From positions 1 to 64,000 of the forward strand of contig JAZLFR010000055.1 in NCBI GenBank assembly GCA_045615885.1: a stretch of 64,000 nucleotides of DNA. The letters run 5' to 3'. Position numbers and translations under genes: made by a program. The DNA is from UBA1765 sp045615885. GTDB taxonomy: Bacteria > Fibrobacterota > Fibrobacteria > Fibrobacterales > Fibrobacteraceae. Below, piece by piece: positions 34,819-42,873 of the stretch. Numbering within the stretch: the first letter of the stretch is position 1; each line of letters opens with the position of its first letter. Under the pieces are notes generated by a model. It was not told where the DNA came from and did no database searches. It saw only the letters and a program-made list of their open reading frames with translations.

Positions 34819-35844
34819 CTACTGGGCTTGCCGTGTTGCTTGGGCTAGGGCTGCCTTCAAAGAGGCGATTTCTGCGTCCTTGACAGCGGAATCTGCCTGC
34901 AACTTGGCGATTGTCTCTTCGGACTCTTTACGTCCTCGCTCCAAGCCTTCTTCACGCCCATCTTCAAGGCCTTCCTGATGCGCGAGAACAATGCGCCCAA
35001 TCTGTTCGTCGATACTCATAGTACAAGCCACTTGCGCCTCCAAAAGTTCCTTGTCCTTGCCAGGGTCAACCGTGATGCGAGCGACCGCATCGTCAAGCAC
35101 GGCATCGTTAAAAGCAGGGAGTTTGTCGCTGCTCCCGGCATGCTTCAACAAATAGAGCCACTTGTCCTCAATGGTTTCAAGTTCGTCTACCGTCTTCGTG
35201 AAGTTGACCAGATCGATAATAATATACTTAATTTTTTCGGTTACCGGATGCGGGGCGTTCTTTGCAATCGAATTTTCGCTGTAGATGCGCCAGGCATCGC
35301 GATAATTTTTATCCGAGTTGATCGGGAAATTACAAATCCAGACCGTATAGACATGCGGAATTTCATAGCGACGCTTTTCGCGCTCGGCAACATCCTTCGG
35401 GTCATTTGACGGATACTTCTTCTTGATTTCTGCATCAAAGGCTTTCTTTTCAATGCAGAGGAACGCACTTTCCTGCAAGATCACGCGTTCCACGAACGGC
35501 CGGACAGAACACTTCTGCATTTCGATGTCGATGCTCTTGCCGGATTGCGTTTGCGCGTTAATGTCAAGGCGCAAGCGAAGCAAATCCGTCGCATGAACAT
35601 CAAACTCTGAGTCCTTGAAAATCACACTCTTGATTTCATCGTCCGAGTGCAGGATTGCATTCAAGAAGCTCACCATCGCAGCTTCGTTTTTCAGCAGCCG
35701 CTTGAAGCCCGGGTCAAGCGTCACGTCAAGGTACGTCGAGCTGCTGTACTTTTTTAAGAGTTCCTGCTTTCTTGCCAGTTCATAGTCAAGGGAAACGCCA
35801 AGCGACCGCAAGGCCCCTTCAATTTCGTATTCTTCTTTTGTCAT
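34819..35844 (-). CDS. Rpn family PD-(D/E)XK nuclease/putative transposase, copy C
   Basis: 341 aa, complete. It starts MTKEEYEIEGALRSLGVSLDYELARKQ, then 'TYLDVTLDPGFKRLLKNEAAMVSFLNAIL' and 'SIDIEMQK' as in copy A, with a charged coiled-coil C-terminus (EDGREEGLERGRKESEE). From the DVTLDP motif to GRKESEE it differs from copy A at only about a dozen residues. The last 30 residues diverge (DAEIASLKAALAQATRQAQ against DKARIKELEALLAQKG). It is inverted relative to copy A, so the two flank the whole three-module pilin locus. Confidence 0.92.
   Translation of the reverse strand: MTKEEYEIEGALRSLGVSLDYELARKQELLKKYSSSTYLDVTLDPGFKRLLKNEAAMVSFLNAILHSDDEIKSVIFKDSEFDVHATDLLRLRLDINAQTQSGKSIDIEMQKCSVRPFVERVILQESAFLCIEKKAFDAEIKKKYPSNDPKDVAEREKRRYEIPHVYTVWICNFPINSDKNYRDAWRIYSENSIAKNAPHPVTEKIKYIIIDLVNFTKTVDELETIEDKWLYLLKHAGSSDKLPAFNDAVLDDAVARITVDPGKDKELLEAQVACTMSIDEQIGRIVLAHQEGLEDGREEGLERGRKESEETIAKLQADSAVKDAEIASLKAALAQATRQAQ
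34900..35755 (-). repeat. Long inverted repeat partner of the left-edge Rpn gene (2-880)
   Basis: By eye the DNA of Rpn copy C matches that of copy A in inverted orientation over roughly 850 bp, with long exact runs and mostly synonymous differences. The two arms enclose about 34 kb carrying all three pilin modules. Confidence 0.75.
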
Positions 35845-35994
35845 TACGGTTCTAAGCTTGCCGCCAGCAACATTACCGAACGGGGCTAAGCGACAGTCCG
35901 CTTAACCACATATATTAAAACGCTTTTCGCCTTGATTTCCGGCACTGAATTTTTGTAAAATTTTAGAGACGATAAAGCCTCGCAGAATCGTTGT

Positions 35995-36528
35995 CTATTC
36001 CGTGGGCAATTCCTTGCAGTGCCGTATAAAACGCAAAGTTTCGCACTCCCCTTTTTCGGCTAGCATTTGCAAAAGAAAGAGCAGCTTGTTGTATGTTTCT
36101 TCGGCCATTTTTTCGCGGGCGGTACTCTTTGTCAAGTAGAAGAGCGGGCTCTCTTGCGTGTAGGAATCCTTGCCGTAAATTTTTGAGGCGGCAACGCGGT
36201 CACAGAACATTTCCTTGATGTAGCGATCGGGCATTGGCATCGGCACGATTTTCTTTGTTTTCATGTCGTAGTCGTACCAGAATTCAAAGTGATGCTTGTT
36301 GCGGCCCTTGTGGTGCATCCACGCCAGACTGTAACCTTTGTCGTCGCGCTCCCCATTGTTTGGCGATTGCGTACCCGTATAGTAACGGGCGCCCGGTATG
36401 AACTCGGTCGGGCTGTATTTGGACAGATCGTGGAACAGTCCCTGGATCCCGATGCCAGCCTTGAAGCAAAGTCGTATGACCTCGTTCCTGTGCTTGGTTA
36501 TGGTTATGAAATGCTTTATCGGATGCAT
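35995..36528 (-). CDS. DUF5662 family protein
   Basis: 177 aa. 'HPIKHFITITKHRNEV', 'LFHDLSKYSPTEF' and 'AWMHHKGRNKHHFEFW' are the conserved His/Asp-rich motifs of DUF5662, an uncharacterised all-helical family. The repeated H and HD pairs suggest a metal site like that of HD-type phosphohydrolases, but no activity is established. It is divergent from proS, with about 130 bases between them. The region before it (35845-35994) holds no gene. Confidence 0.8.
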   Translation of the reverse strand: MHPIKHFITITKHRNEVIRLCFKAGIGIQGLFHDLSKYSPTEFIPGARYYTGTQSPNNGERDDKGYSLAWMHHKGRNKHHFEFWYDYDMKTKKIVPMPMPDRYIKEMFCDRVAASKIYGKDSYTQESPLFYLTKSTAREKMAEETYNKLLFLLQMLAEKGECETLRFIRHCKELPTE

Positions 36529-36661
36529 GATTGCATGATAAAGTAGTAAAAAAACTTCAATTTCATGAACCGGAATGAATTCTAGGTTGACTTATGCCAA
36601 ACGCCAATTCTTTTTTATGCATTTTACTAAATTTTTCGCCGTAATTTTTAAAGGTAAAATC

Positions 36662-38359
36662 ATGAAACTTTCTAAGTATTTCTATACGACGCTCCGCGAA
36701 ACTCCAAGCGACGCCACAATGCCAAGCCACATCTTCCTTATGCGTGGTGGCTATATCAAGCCGCTTTCCACCGGTATCTACAGCTACTTGCCGATGGGCT
36801 TTCGCGTTTTGAAGAAGATTGAAAACATTATCCGTGAAGAAATGAACGCTATCGGCGGCATGGAAGTTGACCTCCCGGTTGTGCAGACTGCAGACCTTTG
36901 GAGCGAATCAGGCCGTTACACTGCAATCGGCGAAGAACTTCTGCGCTTTAAGGATCGCAACAACCACAACATGGTTCTTGCAATGACCCACGAAGAAGCA
37001 ATGACTGACCTCGCCCGCTATGTGCTTTCTAGCTACAAGCAGTTGCCGTTCATGCTTTACCAGTTCAAGACCAAGTACCGTGACGAAGCACGCGCCCGCG
37101 GTGGCCTTATTCGCGTTCGTGAATTCCTTATGAAGGACGCTTACAGCTTCCATTCTAGCCAGGAAGATCTCGACCGTCATTACCAGGAAGAATACGACGC
37201 ATACGTTCGCATTTTCCGCAAGGTCGGCATTGAACCGGTCGTTGTACAGAGCGATACAGGCATCATGGGCGGTAAGGTCGCACACGAATTCATGCTCGAT
37301 ACTCCAAACGGAGAAGACTACTTGATTCTTTGCAAGAGCTGCGGCTACCAGGCTAACCGTGAAATTGCAAAGTTCACACGCGAACCGTTCAAGGGCGATG
37401 CAAACGCAATGCCAGAAAAGGTTGCCACCCCGCATTCCGAAAGTATCGAAGAACTTTCCAAGTTCCTAAAAGTTCCTGAAGAAGCTACTGCAAAGTGCGT
37501 GTTCTTCTCTGTCGAAGACAAACTCGTTACAGTCATGGTTCCGGGCCAGCTCGAAGTTTCTGAAACCAAGCTCCGCAACTATCTCAAGATCAAGGATTTG
37601 ATCCCGGCTGATGAATCCCAGATTCGCGCTGCAGGCATGGTTCCTGGTTACGCAAGCCCGGTTGGCGTTGATGCAAGCAAGACTCGCATTATCATTGACT
37701 CTGGCCTCGAAGATGCATGCGACCTCGTTATGGGCGCAAACGAAGAAGGCTTCCACCTTAAGCATTGCACACCGAAGCGCGACTTCCCGAAGTTCGAAGT
37801 TTTGGACGTTGCAGAAGCAAGCGAAAAGTGCACTTGCCCGAACTGCTCCGCAAAGCTTACAGAAACTCGCGGTATTGAACTTGGCAACATCTTTAAGCTC
37901 GGTACAAAGTTCAGCGAATCCATGAGCTGCAAGTACCTTTCTGCAGACAAGGCTACAGCACCTGCAATCATGGGTTGCTACGGCATTGGCGTTGGCCGCT
38001 TGATGGCTAGCGTTGTTGAAAACAGCCACGATGACTTTGGACCGATTTGGCCAAAGAACATCGCTCCGTTCCAGGTTGAAATCGTTCCGATCGGTAAGGA
38101 TGACGCTGTCAAGGCTGCTGCCGAAGATCTTGAAAAGAAGCTCGAAGCCGCAGGCTTTGAAGTTCTCTTTGACGACCGCGACGAACGTCCGGGCGTTAAG
38201 TTCAAGGATGCAGACCTTTGGGGCGTTCCTGTTCGCATTGCCGTTGGCGCTAAAGGCCTTGCAAACGGCGAAGTAGAATGGAAGTTCCGCAGCGAAAAGG
38301 AAATGCAGATGGTCAAGGTAGAAGAAGTACTCGCAAAGGTACAGGAATTCTACAAGTAA
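36662..38359 (+). CDS. proS: Prolyl-tRNA synthetase
   Basis: 565 aa, a full bacterial-type ProRS that charges tRNA-Pro in the cytoplasm. Class II motifs are visible: motif 2 'YRDEARARGGLIRVREFLMKDAYSFH', motif 3 'GCYGIGVGRLMAS', and an anticodon-binding domain after 'PFQVEIVPIGKD' with 'DDRDERPGVKFKDADLWGVPVRI'. The insertion between motifs 2 and 3 (about residues 225-380) is the INS editing domain that clears Ala-tRNA-Pro. The ATG at 36662 matches the family N-terminus (MKLSKYF) and has AAAGG upstream; the in-frame ATG at 36575 would add 29 atypical residues. Housekeeping gene, useful as a chromosomal marker. Confidence 0.97.
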   Translation: MKLSKYFYTTLRETPSDATMPSHIFLMRGGYIKPLSTGIYSYLPMGFRVLKKIENIIREEMNAIGGMEVDLPVVQTADLWSESGRYTAIGEELLRFKDRNNHNMVLAMTHEEAMTDLARYVLSSYKQLPFMLYQFKTKYRDEARARGGLIRVREFLMKDAYSFHSSQEDLDRHYQEEYDAYVRIFRKVGIEPVVVQSDTGIMGGKVAHEFMLDTPNGEDYLILCKSCGYQANREIAKFTREPFKGDANAMPEKVATPHSESIEELSKFLKVPEEATAKCVFFSVEDKLVTVMVPGQLEVSETKLRNYLKIKDLIPADESQIRAAGMVPGYASPVGVDASKTRIIIDSGLEDACDLVMGANEEGFHLKHCTPKRDFPKFEVLDVAEASEKCTCPNCSAKLTETRGIELGNIFKLGTKFSESMSCKYLSADKATAPAIMGCYGIGVGRLMASVVENSHDDFGPIWPKNIAPFQVEIVPIGKDDAVKAAAEDLEKKLEAAGFEVLFDDRDERPGVKFKDADLWGVPVRIAVGAKGLANGEVEWKFRSEKEMQMVKVEEVLAKVQEFYK

Positions 38360-38404
38360 TTTTTTATCCCCGTTTTCGCGGGGAATGACCATTAAAAATT
38401 CCAT

Positions 38405-38433
38405 AAAAAAGTCCAGCGTTGCTGGACTTTTTT
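38405..38433. terminator. Bidirectional terminator between proS and the M41-like gene
   Basis: AAAAAAGTCCAGC and GCTGGACTTTTTT form a 13-bp stem with a 3-base loop and serve both convergent genes. A second small hairpin (TCCCCG/CGGGGA, 38367-38384) precedes it. Confidence 0.8.
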
Positions 38434-38436
38434 CGT

Positions 38437-38925
38437 TTAACCTTTTAGGATATTTTCAATGTCTTCGCGACTTAGACAAGTTCGCTCGTAAAGCGCTCTT
38501 GCAATGGCGACAACTGCTTTTTGACAAGCCAATAGAATGTTATAGCACTGCTCCACGACATTTGTTTCTGCAAGCTGAAAATAGTAGCAAGCCGCTTGAA
38601 AGCTCTGGTAGTCGGTGTCGCTACGGTTCAGTTCCATGGGCAAGTCACGCATGACATCATCTAAAGTGCAAGTAAAGTTTTTACGAATCATGAATTCAGA
38701 TATATGCCCAGCAATTGCCGTGTGTGCAGAGCCTTCAAGGTCAGAGCCTGAGATTTTTGTGATGCCAGGGCGTTCCTTGGAGTTTGTCATTTTAACATAT
38801 TCCAGAGGCCTTTTAAACAGAAATGCGATAAGGGCGTGACCAGCCTCGTGATTACACAATTTCTTGAATTCTTCATCGCCAAAGAATTCAACCAGGGTAT
38901 CACGAGTCAAAGCAGATTCAGACAT
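38437..38925 (-). CDS. Stand-alone M41-like metallopeptidase domain protein
   Basis: 162 aa. 'CNHEAGHALIAFLF' (His26, Glu27, His30) is the HEXXH zinc-binding motif in the exact HEAGH context of the FtsH (M41) protease domain, followed by 'SDLEGSAHTAIAGHISEFMI' and mostly helical sequence ending in 'CLSREDIENILKG', like an FtsH C-terminus. There is no AAA+ ATPase domain and no membrane segment, so it cannot unfold substrates as FtsH does. AAGGA stands before the ATG. The substrate is unknown. Confidence 0.75.
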   Translation of the reverse strand: MSESALTRDTLVEFFGDEEFKKLCNHEAGHALIAFLFKRPLEYVKMTNSKERPGITKISGSDLEGSAHTAIAGHISEFMIRKNFTCTLDDVMRDLPMELNRSDTDYQSFQAACYYFQLAETNVVEQCYNILLACQKAVVAIARALYERTCLSREDIENILKG

Positions 38926-39021
38926 TTATAAATTCCTTTTTTTCAAGATTCTGATTTACCTATTCCAGCCTGAATGGCCATCGCCATAGACTGGGGCATC
39001 GTTATTTTCTCTTGATATCGA

Positions 39022-40719
39022 CTACTTAACTTGAACTTTTTGCAGACGGTTTCCCTGACGAATCAGGTAGATGCCTGGAGTTTTGAATTTCGCAAGCAGT
39101 GCGCTTTGAATGGACTCAGCTTGCTGCTGGTTCAATTGTAAAGTTCCAAGGTAACGGCCCTGCAAATCAAAAACAGCTGCTTCGCCAGAAGCCACAGTAA
39201 GTGCAGCGTTCCCTGTCTTGATGGAATTTGTGCCGTCGGAGCTGCTAGATATCTCGACGGAACTGCTGGACTTTATCATTCCGAATTCATAAGCGCCCAG
39301 GTCCGGGGCAATGCCTACAAATTCAGTTCCCACGTCTTCGCCCTTGTCGATGGCGCGGCTGCCTTCCTTCAGCTTCAAGAAGCCCACATCAGGAACACTG
39401 CCATCAGAATTTCGCGGGCCCAAAATTCCAGGAATCTTGGAGAGGTCCTCGCCCGTCACCGTCAAGCTGGGGTCATCAAGACTCATGAAGTCGTCTTCCG
39501 TCAAATCCAGCTTCAAGTTCCAGGTGTTGTTTTCGCCGGTAGGACAATCCACATACTCATCATGAGTTGCATCCTTCATCCAGCAAGATCCAATCTGGGA
39601 ATTCTTATTCGGGATAGCAATGTTGTTTTTCAGCACGTGGGCGTTGTCGCCAAACAAGGGCATCACATCTGCTGTACGATTCAGATCTGCATCATAAGTA
39701 GTGGAGGCCATACCGAATGAGCGGTCTCCATTTTTATAAGCGGTATTGTTGATCCAAGTGCTTCCTGCATTGGTATAATTGGAATAGAAACCGTTAGCTA
39801 CGTTATTCCAGGCCACACAATTTTTAATGATATGATGACCGGCACCTGTGCGACTGTAACCCATCTTAAAGCCGTGGCCATTTACTCCCGGCGGCGTTGC
39901 TGTTCCATACTTGATATAACCATTGCCCATGGCATAGCTGTTTTCTACAATGACAGGGAATTCCTGCGCAAGAACATCGTAGCCGTCGTCGCTGTTCCAC
40001 CAGGAACGGCATCCCACAAATCTTGTAGTATCGCCATCGTACTGATAATGTACGCCAAAGCCATCGGCGTTTTCGCCATCGCCCTGCCAGCCCGTGGGGT
40101 CGTAATTGTCGTGGGCGTCGCAGTTCAACACAAGATGGCCACCGCCTCCAGAGGCTCCGTCATGAATGAAAATTCCCGGGCCCGCATTATGATGGCTGTC
40201 GATTTGTTCCAGAATAATATGCTTACTGGCGTAAAGAAAAATTCCGGAATTGGAATTGCACTTCATGGGGGTGTTGCGGACTTCGAAACCCTTCAAATGC
40301 AAATACTTCGCCGCCACCACAATGGGAGACGTGGTCATGACGCTGTCGATGGTTCCCTTGTTCCTGCAGGCTTGACCGATAGGGAGATTTGTGCCGTCAA
40401 AAATCGGGCGCTCCCCAGGGTATGCGAAGTAATAAATGCGCTTGTCGTCGCTTTCGCCGCTGGCGGTCAAAAGAATGCCCGCCGTCATCTCGTAGCGCTT
40501 GTAGTAAACCGTATCGTTCAGATCATAGACACCCCCACGAACCCAGACCGTATCGCCCGCCTTCACAACGTCGTTCGCCTTGTTGAGGGAAGCGAAAGGC
40601 TTTTCCTTGGAACCGACGGCACTATCGTTACCATCGGTTGCTACATAATAGGTTGAGCCAAAGGCCTGAATTGCCACCATCATGGCAAAACCTAACGAAA
40701 AAAAGAACTTCTTGCCCAT
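39022..40719 (-). CDS. Secreted right-handed beta-helix protein, pectate lyase family 9-like
   Basis: The signal peptide MGKKFFFSLGFAMMVAIQAFGS is followed by 'TYYVATDGNDSAVGSKEKPFASL', 'VWVRGGVYDL' and repeated turns of a parallel beta-helix (HIILEQIDSHHNAGPGIFIH, NGHGFKMGYS), as in PL9/PelL-type polysaccharide lyases. A Ser-rich linker (SSSSVEISSSS) leads to a C-terminal domain ending GIYLIRQGN then KVQVK, like the sorting-type tails of Fibrobacter secreted enzymes. It probably acts on pectin or a related plant polysaccharide; the exact substrate is uncertain. The ATG at 40719 is chosen because GGAGG (40725-40729) lies 5 bases before it, rather than the GTG two codons upstream. Confidence 0.8.
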   Translation of the reverse strand: MGKKFFFSLGFAMMVAIQAFGSTYYVATDGNDSAVGSKEKPFASLNKANDVVKAGDTVWVRGGVYDLNDTVYYKRYEMTAGILLTASGESDDKRIYYFAYPGERPIFDGTNLPIGQACRNKGTIDSVMTTSPIVVAAKYLHLKGFEVRNTPMKCNSNSGIFLYASKHIILEQIDSHHNAGPGIFIHDGASGGGGHLVLNCDAHDNYDPTGWQGDGENADGFGVHYQYDGDTTRFVGCRSWWNSDDGYDVLAQEFPVIVENSYAMGNGYIKYGTATPPGVNGHGFKMGYSRTGAGHHIIKNCVAWNNVANGFYSNYTNAGSTWINNTAYKNGDRSFGMASTTYDADLNRTADVMPLFGDNAHVLKNNIAIPNKNSQIGSCWMKDATHDEYVDCPTGENNTWNLKLDLTEDDFMSLDDPSLTVTGEDLSKIPGILGPRNSDGSVPDVGFLKLKEGSRAIDKGEDVGTEFVGIAPDLGAYEFGMIKSSSSVEISSSSDGTNSIKTGNAALTVASGEAAVFDLQGRYLGTLQLNQQQAESIQSALLAKFKTPGIYLIRQGNRLQKVQVK

Positions 40720-40762
40720 AAGCACCTCCGGTATTCATTTATAGAAAATAAATGAAGAATCA

Positions 40763-40846
40763 TCAACGAAGAACGCTGCATTCAACTCCATTGCGAACCA
40801 TTTTGCCAATGCCGGCAAAATGATCATCCTTATCTTTTTTAGCCAT
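40763..40846 (-). CDS. 27-codon mini-ORF carrying the DinD motif DDHFAGIGKMV
   Basis: From ATG 40846 it reads MAKKDKDDHFAGIGKMV and stops after 10 more residues. The start (MAKK) and motif match the DinD protein encoded at 44486-45307 (MAKKEIS, DHFAGVGKMI). It could be a vestige of a dinD gene, or just a palindrome that happens to be readable. There is no evidence of translation. Confidence 0.2.
   Translation of the reverse strand: MAKKDKDDHFAGIGKMVRNGVECSVLR
40799..40822. repeat. Palindrome family A, copy 1 (intergenic)
   Basis: CATTTTGCC, 6-base loop, GGCAAAATG. One loop base differs from the copy inside dinD at 45089-45112. Confidence 0.8.
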
Positions 40847-40911
40847 AGTGCCACCTGCGATTTGTTCTTGTTTGGAGCAATGTAGGTTGATTTCAGAATG
40901 TTGGAAAGATT

Positions 40912-42069
40912 CTAGTCGCTAAACTTTGAATTTATCAATTTTTCAGCTTCGCCTTCTGGATACTTGGCGTATAGCAAAGGCAACACAGCACTTTGCTTGA
41001 CGTGAACATTTTCCTCTTTCAAACCAGCAACGAGTCTATCTAGCATTGCAACATCTATTTTCTGCCAATACTGAGAATCCTTATTCAATTGCCATAGAGT
41101 CCCATCTCCAAATGTTTGCTGAACAAGGTGAGACTTGAAAAAAACACCCAACGAATGATTAATCACAGAGCTTGTTGTTCCCGGGATATTCTTTTCTAAA
41201 ATTTCTTGGATAATCATTTGTTTGGTCTTGGGTTCATCCTTTGTTATTTCGGATGCGTGACGGAAAATTTCCTTCAGTAGTTCCTTTGGAATAATATCCC
41301 ATTTCTTTTTCTTCAGAACTTTTGCAAGAGCTAGCTGAACATCCTCATTTACTTCAATTTGCTTTTGCACATAAGAAACAAGAATCGTTCCGTTTCCATC
41401 GTCTGCCACATCGGTAAAGTCTGCTGACTGAACAAAGTCCTTGAAAGTCTTAAAACCAAGACGCTTTTCACTGAAGGCGTTATCAACCTGCAAAATTCTG
41501 GATTTCAAGGAACCTAGGTGAATTGGGCCATCTTCTTTTTGCAAAACATCGCTCAGAATTTCCATAGAGTCAATTTTTTCTGACACACGCGTCAATGCAA
41601 CAGCGTCTTCATCTTCTTCAGAATCTGCGACAGGTACGTCCGTATAAACATATCTGGAACAGGAATTCTTGACACACTCACTCAGAGGCGACTTAGGACC
41701 AACACCAATCACTTCCTTACCCTGTTCGCGAAGTTTTCTGAACAATGGGGAGAAATCAGAATCACCCGTAGCTAGCACAATCCACTGAACCTTGGAATCC
41801 AGGGCGACTTCCATTGTGTCTACGGTCATTTTGATGTCTGTTGAATTCTTGCCACTCACCGGGTGAAATGTGTGGATCAGTTCAAATCCATTCTCATTAA
41901 GCGCAGACTGCAAGGGAATCAGGTTAGGCGTAGACCATTTACCATAAGCCTTACGCACGACAATCTGTCCTAAAGGAAGCAACTCCTCCATCAAGGACTG
42001 AACACCATCATTCTTGATCCAATTGGTCAAGTTCTCTGCATCAATGAAAATTGCGATATGATTTGACAT
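40912..42069 (-). CDS. NYN domain ribonuclease-like protein with OST-HTH/LOTUS domains
   Basis: 385 aa. The N-terminal PIN-like NYN domain (LabA/DUF88 type) shows its acidic residues in 'IAIFIDAENLT', 'NSTDIKMTVDTME' and 'WIVLATGDSDFSPLF'. The segment around residues 155-230 (LSDVLQKEDGPIHLGSLKSR, FGFKTFKDFV-like) fits an OST-HTH/LOTUS domain, and a second similar helical domain follows (LKEIFRHASEITKDEPKTKQ). The family is predicted to cleave or bind RNA. It is monocistronic, and family A copy 1 lies downstream of it. Confidence 0.85.
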   Translation of the reverse strand: MSNHIAIFIDAENLTNWIKNDGVQSLMEELLPLGQIVVRKAYGKWSTPNLIPLQSALNENGFELIHTFHPVSGKNSTDIKMTVDTMEVALDSKVQWIVLATGDSDFSPLFRKLREQGKEVIGVGPKSPLSECVKNSCSRYVYTDVPVADSEEDEDAVALTRVSEKIDSMEILSDVLQKEDGPIHLGSLKSRILQVDNAFSEKRLGFKTFKDFVQSADFTDVADDGNGTILVSYVQKQIEVNEDVQLALAKVLKKKKWDIIPKELLKEIFRHASEITKDEPKTKQMIIQEILEKNIPGTTSSVINHSLGVFFKSHLVQQTFGDGTLWQLNKDSQYWQKIDVAMLDRLVAGLKEENVHVKQSAVLPLLYAKYPEGEAEKLINSKFSD

Positions 42070-42099
42070 ATTAAGAAATATAGCCTTTTTATATGATTT

Positions 42100-42207
42100 A
42101 TGCTTTATTTTTTAACATATACCCATTCAGTTTTCGTCGTAGCCCCCTCAGGCATCGTCATCAAAGAAAGCGGCAGTGGCAAAGTAGTGATTCAAGAAAA
42201 CAGATAG
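42100..42207 (+). pseudogene. Possible 3' remnant of a surface-protein gene
   Basis: A 35-codon frame ends 'APSGIVIKESGSGKVVIQENR'. The 'GIVIKE.GSGKVVI' ending resembles C-terminal tails of Fibrobacter secreted proteins. There is no upstream body and no Shine-Dalgarno sequence. It runs into the shared terminator at 42216-42243. Confidence 0.25.
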
Positions 42208-42215
42208 AAAAAAGG

Positions 42216-42243
42216 AAAAGTGCAACAGTTTGTTGCACTTTTT
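42216..42243. terminator. Bidirectional terminator
   Basis: AAAAGTGCAAC and GTTGCACTTTT form an 11-bp stem with a 5-base loop, with A and T runs on both sides, between two short convergent reading frames. Confidence 0.7.
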
Positions 42244-42272
42244 ACTAATTCTAAATGATTTATTTTTACCTT

Positions 42273-42395
42273 CTAGGGTAATTTTGCAGGATTGAGCGTA
42301 TCTTTGGGATCAGCAATAGGCTTTTTGATGCGTGTTATCGATTCTTCAAAAGTCTCCGATTCATTGACCAGCTTAAAGCCTTTGGGCATTTTCAT
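42273..42395 (-). CDS. Small hypothetical protein (40 aa)
   Basis: Starts MKMPKGFKLVNESETFEESI and ends in ADPKDTLNPAKLP. The composition is natural, it sits 30 bases before a terminator, and the frame is open upstream to 42434. It may be the tail of a degraded gene or a real short protein. I do not recognise the family. Confidence 0.4.
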   Translation of the reverse strand: MKMPKGFKLVNESETFEESITRIKKPIADPKDTLNPAKLP

Positions 42396-42445
42396 GAGCC
42401 CACCTTCATAATCCTGTCCAAGCAATACTGCTTGAATTTGAGTTT

Positions 42446-42483
42446 AATTGTGAACACACTGTATTCACAATTGGGTAAAGCGA
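42446..42483. repeat. Palindrome family B, copy 1
   Basis: AATTGTGAA...TTCACAATT palindrome followed by GGGTAAAGCGA. It abuts family A copy 2. Confidence 0.85.
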
Positions 42484-42485
42484 AT

Positions 42486-42509
42486 CATTTTGTTGACGCC
42501 AACAAAATG
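42486..42509. repeat. Palindrome family A, copy 2
   Basis: CATTTTGTTG, ACGC, CAACAAAATG. It starts 1 base after the stop codon of the antitoxin gene. On the minus strand it could be read as DHFVGVNKMI. Confidence 0.85.
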
Positions 42510-42510
42510 A

Positions 42511-42873
42511 TCAAAAATCAAAGAATATTGACGGGTCGCATTCAAAAACCTTGCCAAGCGCAACAGCCATTTTCTTGGACACCGCTCGACGCCCGTTTTC
42601 AAGATCCGAAACATAGTGTGGAGACTTGCCAAGTTTCTCTGCCAGTGCAGCTTGAGACCAGCCGCGCATATCACGACTGGCGAAAATCATTTCACCGGGA
42701 GTTGATTCCGCAAAACGATTTTTAAACAAGTCCGTATCTTCCCAGGAATCAGACTCATCGTCCTTAATTACAACATTTTCTGGCTTATACATATCTTGCA
42801 AGAAAACAATGATAGCCTTAGGAATTCGACGAGCTCGAACTTCAATATGGGGCTTTTTCACGACTGCCAACAT
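42511..42873 (-). CDS. XRE-type HTH antitoxin of a toxin-first (HigBA-like) pair
   Basis: 120 aa. The C-terminal half is a Cro/C1 helix-turn-helix: 'MRGWSQAALAEKLGKSPHYVSDLENGRRAVSKKMAVALGKVF'. The N-terminal half (KDDESDSWEDTDLFKNRF) probably contacts the toxin. It overlaps the end of the upstream toxin gene by 32 bases, and GAGGT precedes the ATG. It should bind its own promoter and neutralise the toxin. Confidence 0.85.
   Translation of the reverse strand: MLAVVKKPHIEVRARRIPKAIIVFLQDMYKPENVVIKDDESDSWEDTDLFKNRFAESTPGEMIFASRDMRGWSQAALAEKLGKSPHYVSDLENGRRAVSKKMAVALGKVFECDPSIFFDF

Noticed and set aside
36575..36661. N-terminal extension of ProRS from ATG 36575
   Set aside because: The extra residues (MNSRLTYAKRQFFF...) are not found in the family, and the ATG at 36662 has its own ribosome binding site.
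37466..38404. 312-codon frame antisense to proS
   Set aside because: Shadow of the highly biased proS codons.
39832..40656. 274-codon frame antisense to the lyase gene
   Set aside because: No family similarity; the lyase on the other strand has a signal peptide and a Shine-Dalgarno sequence.
42465..42674. 69-codon minus-strand frame ending DHFVGVNKMIRFTQL
   Set aside because: Overlaps the HTH antitoxin in another frame; only its palindrome part resembles DinD.
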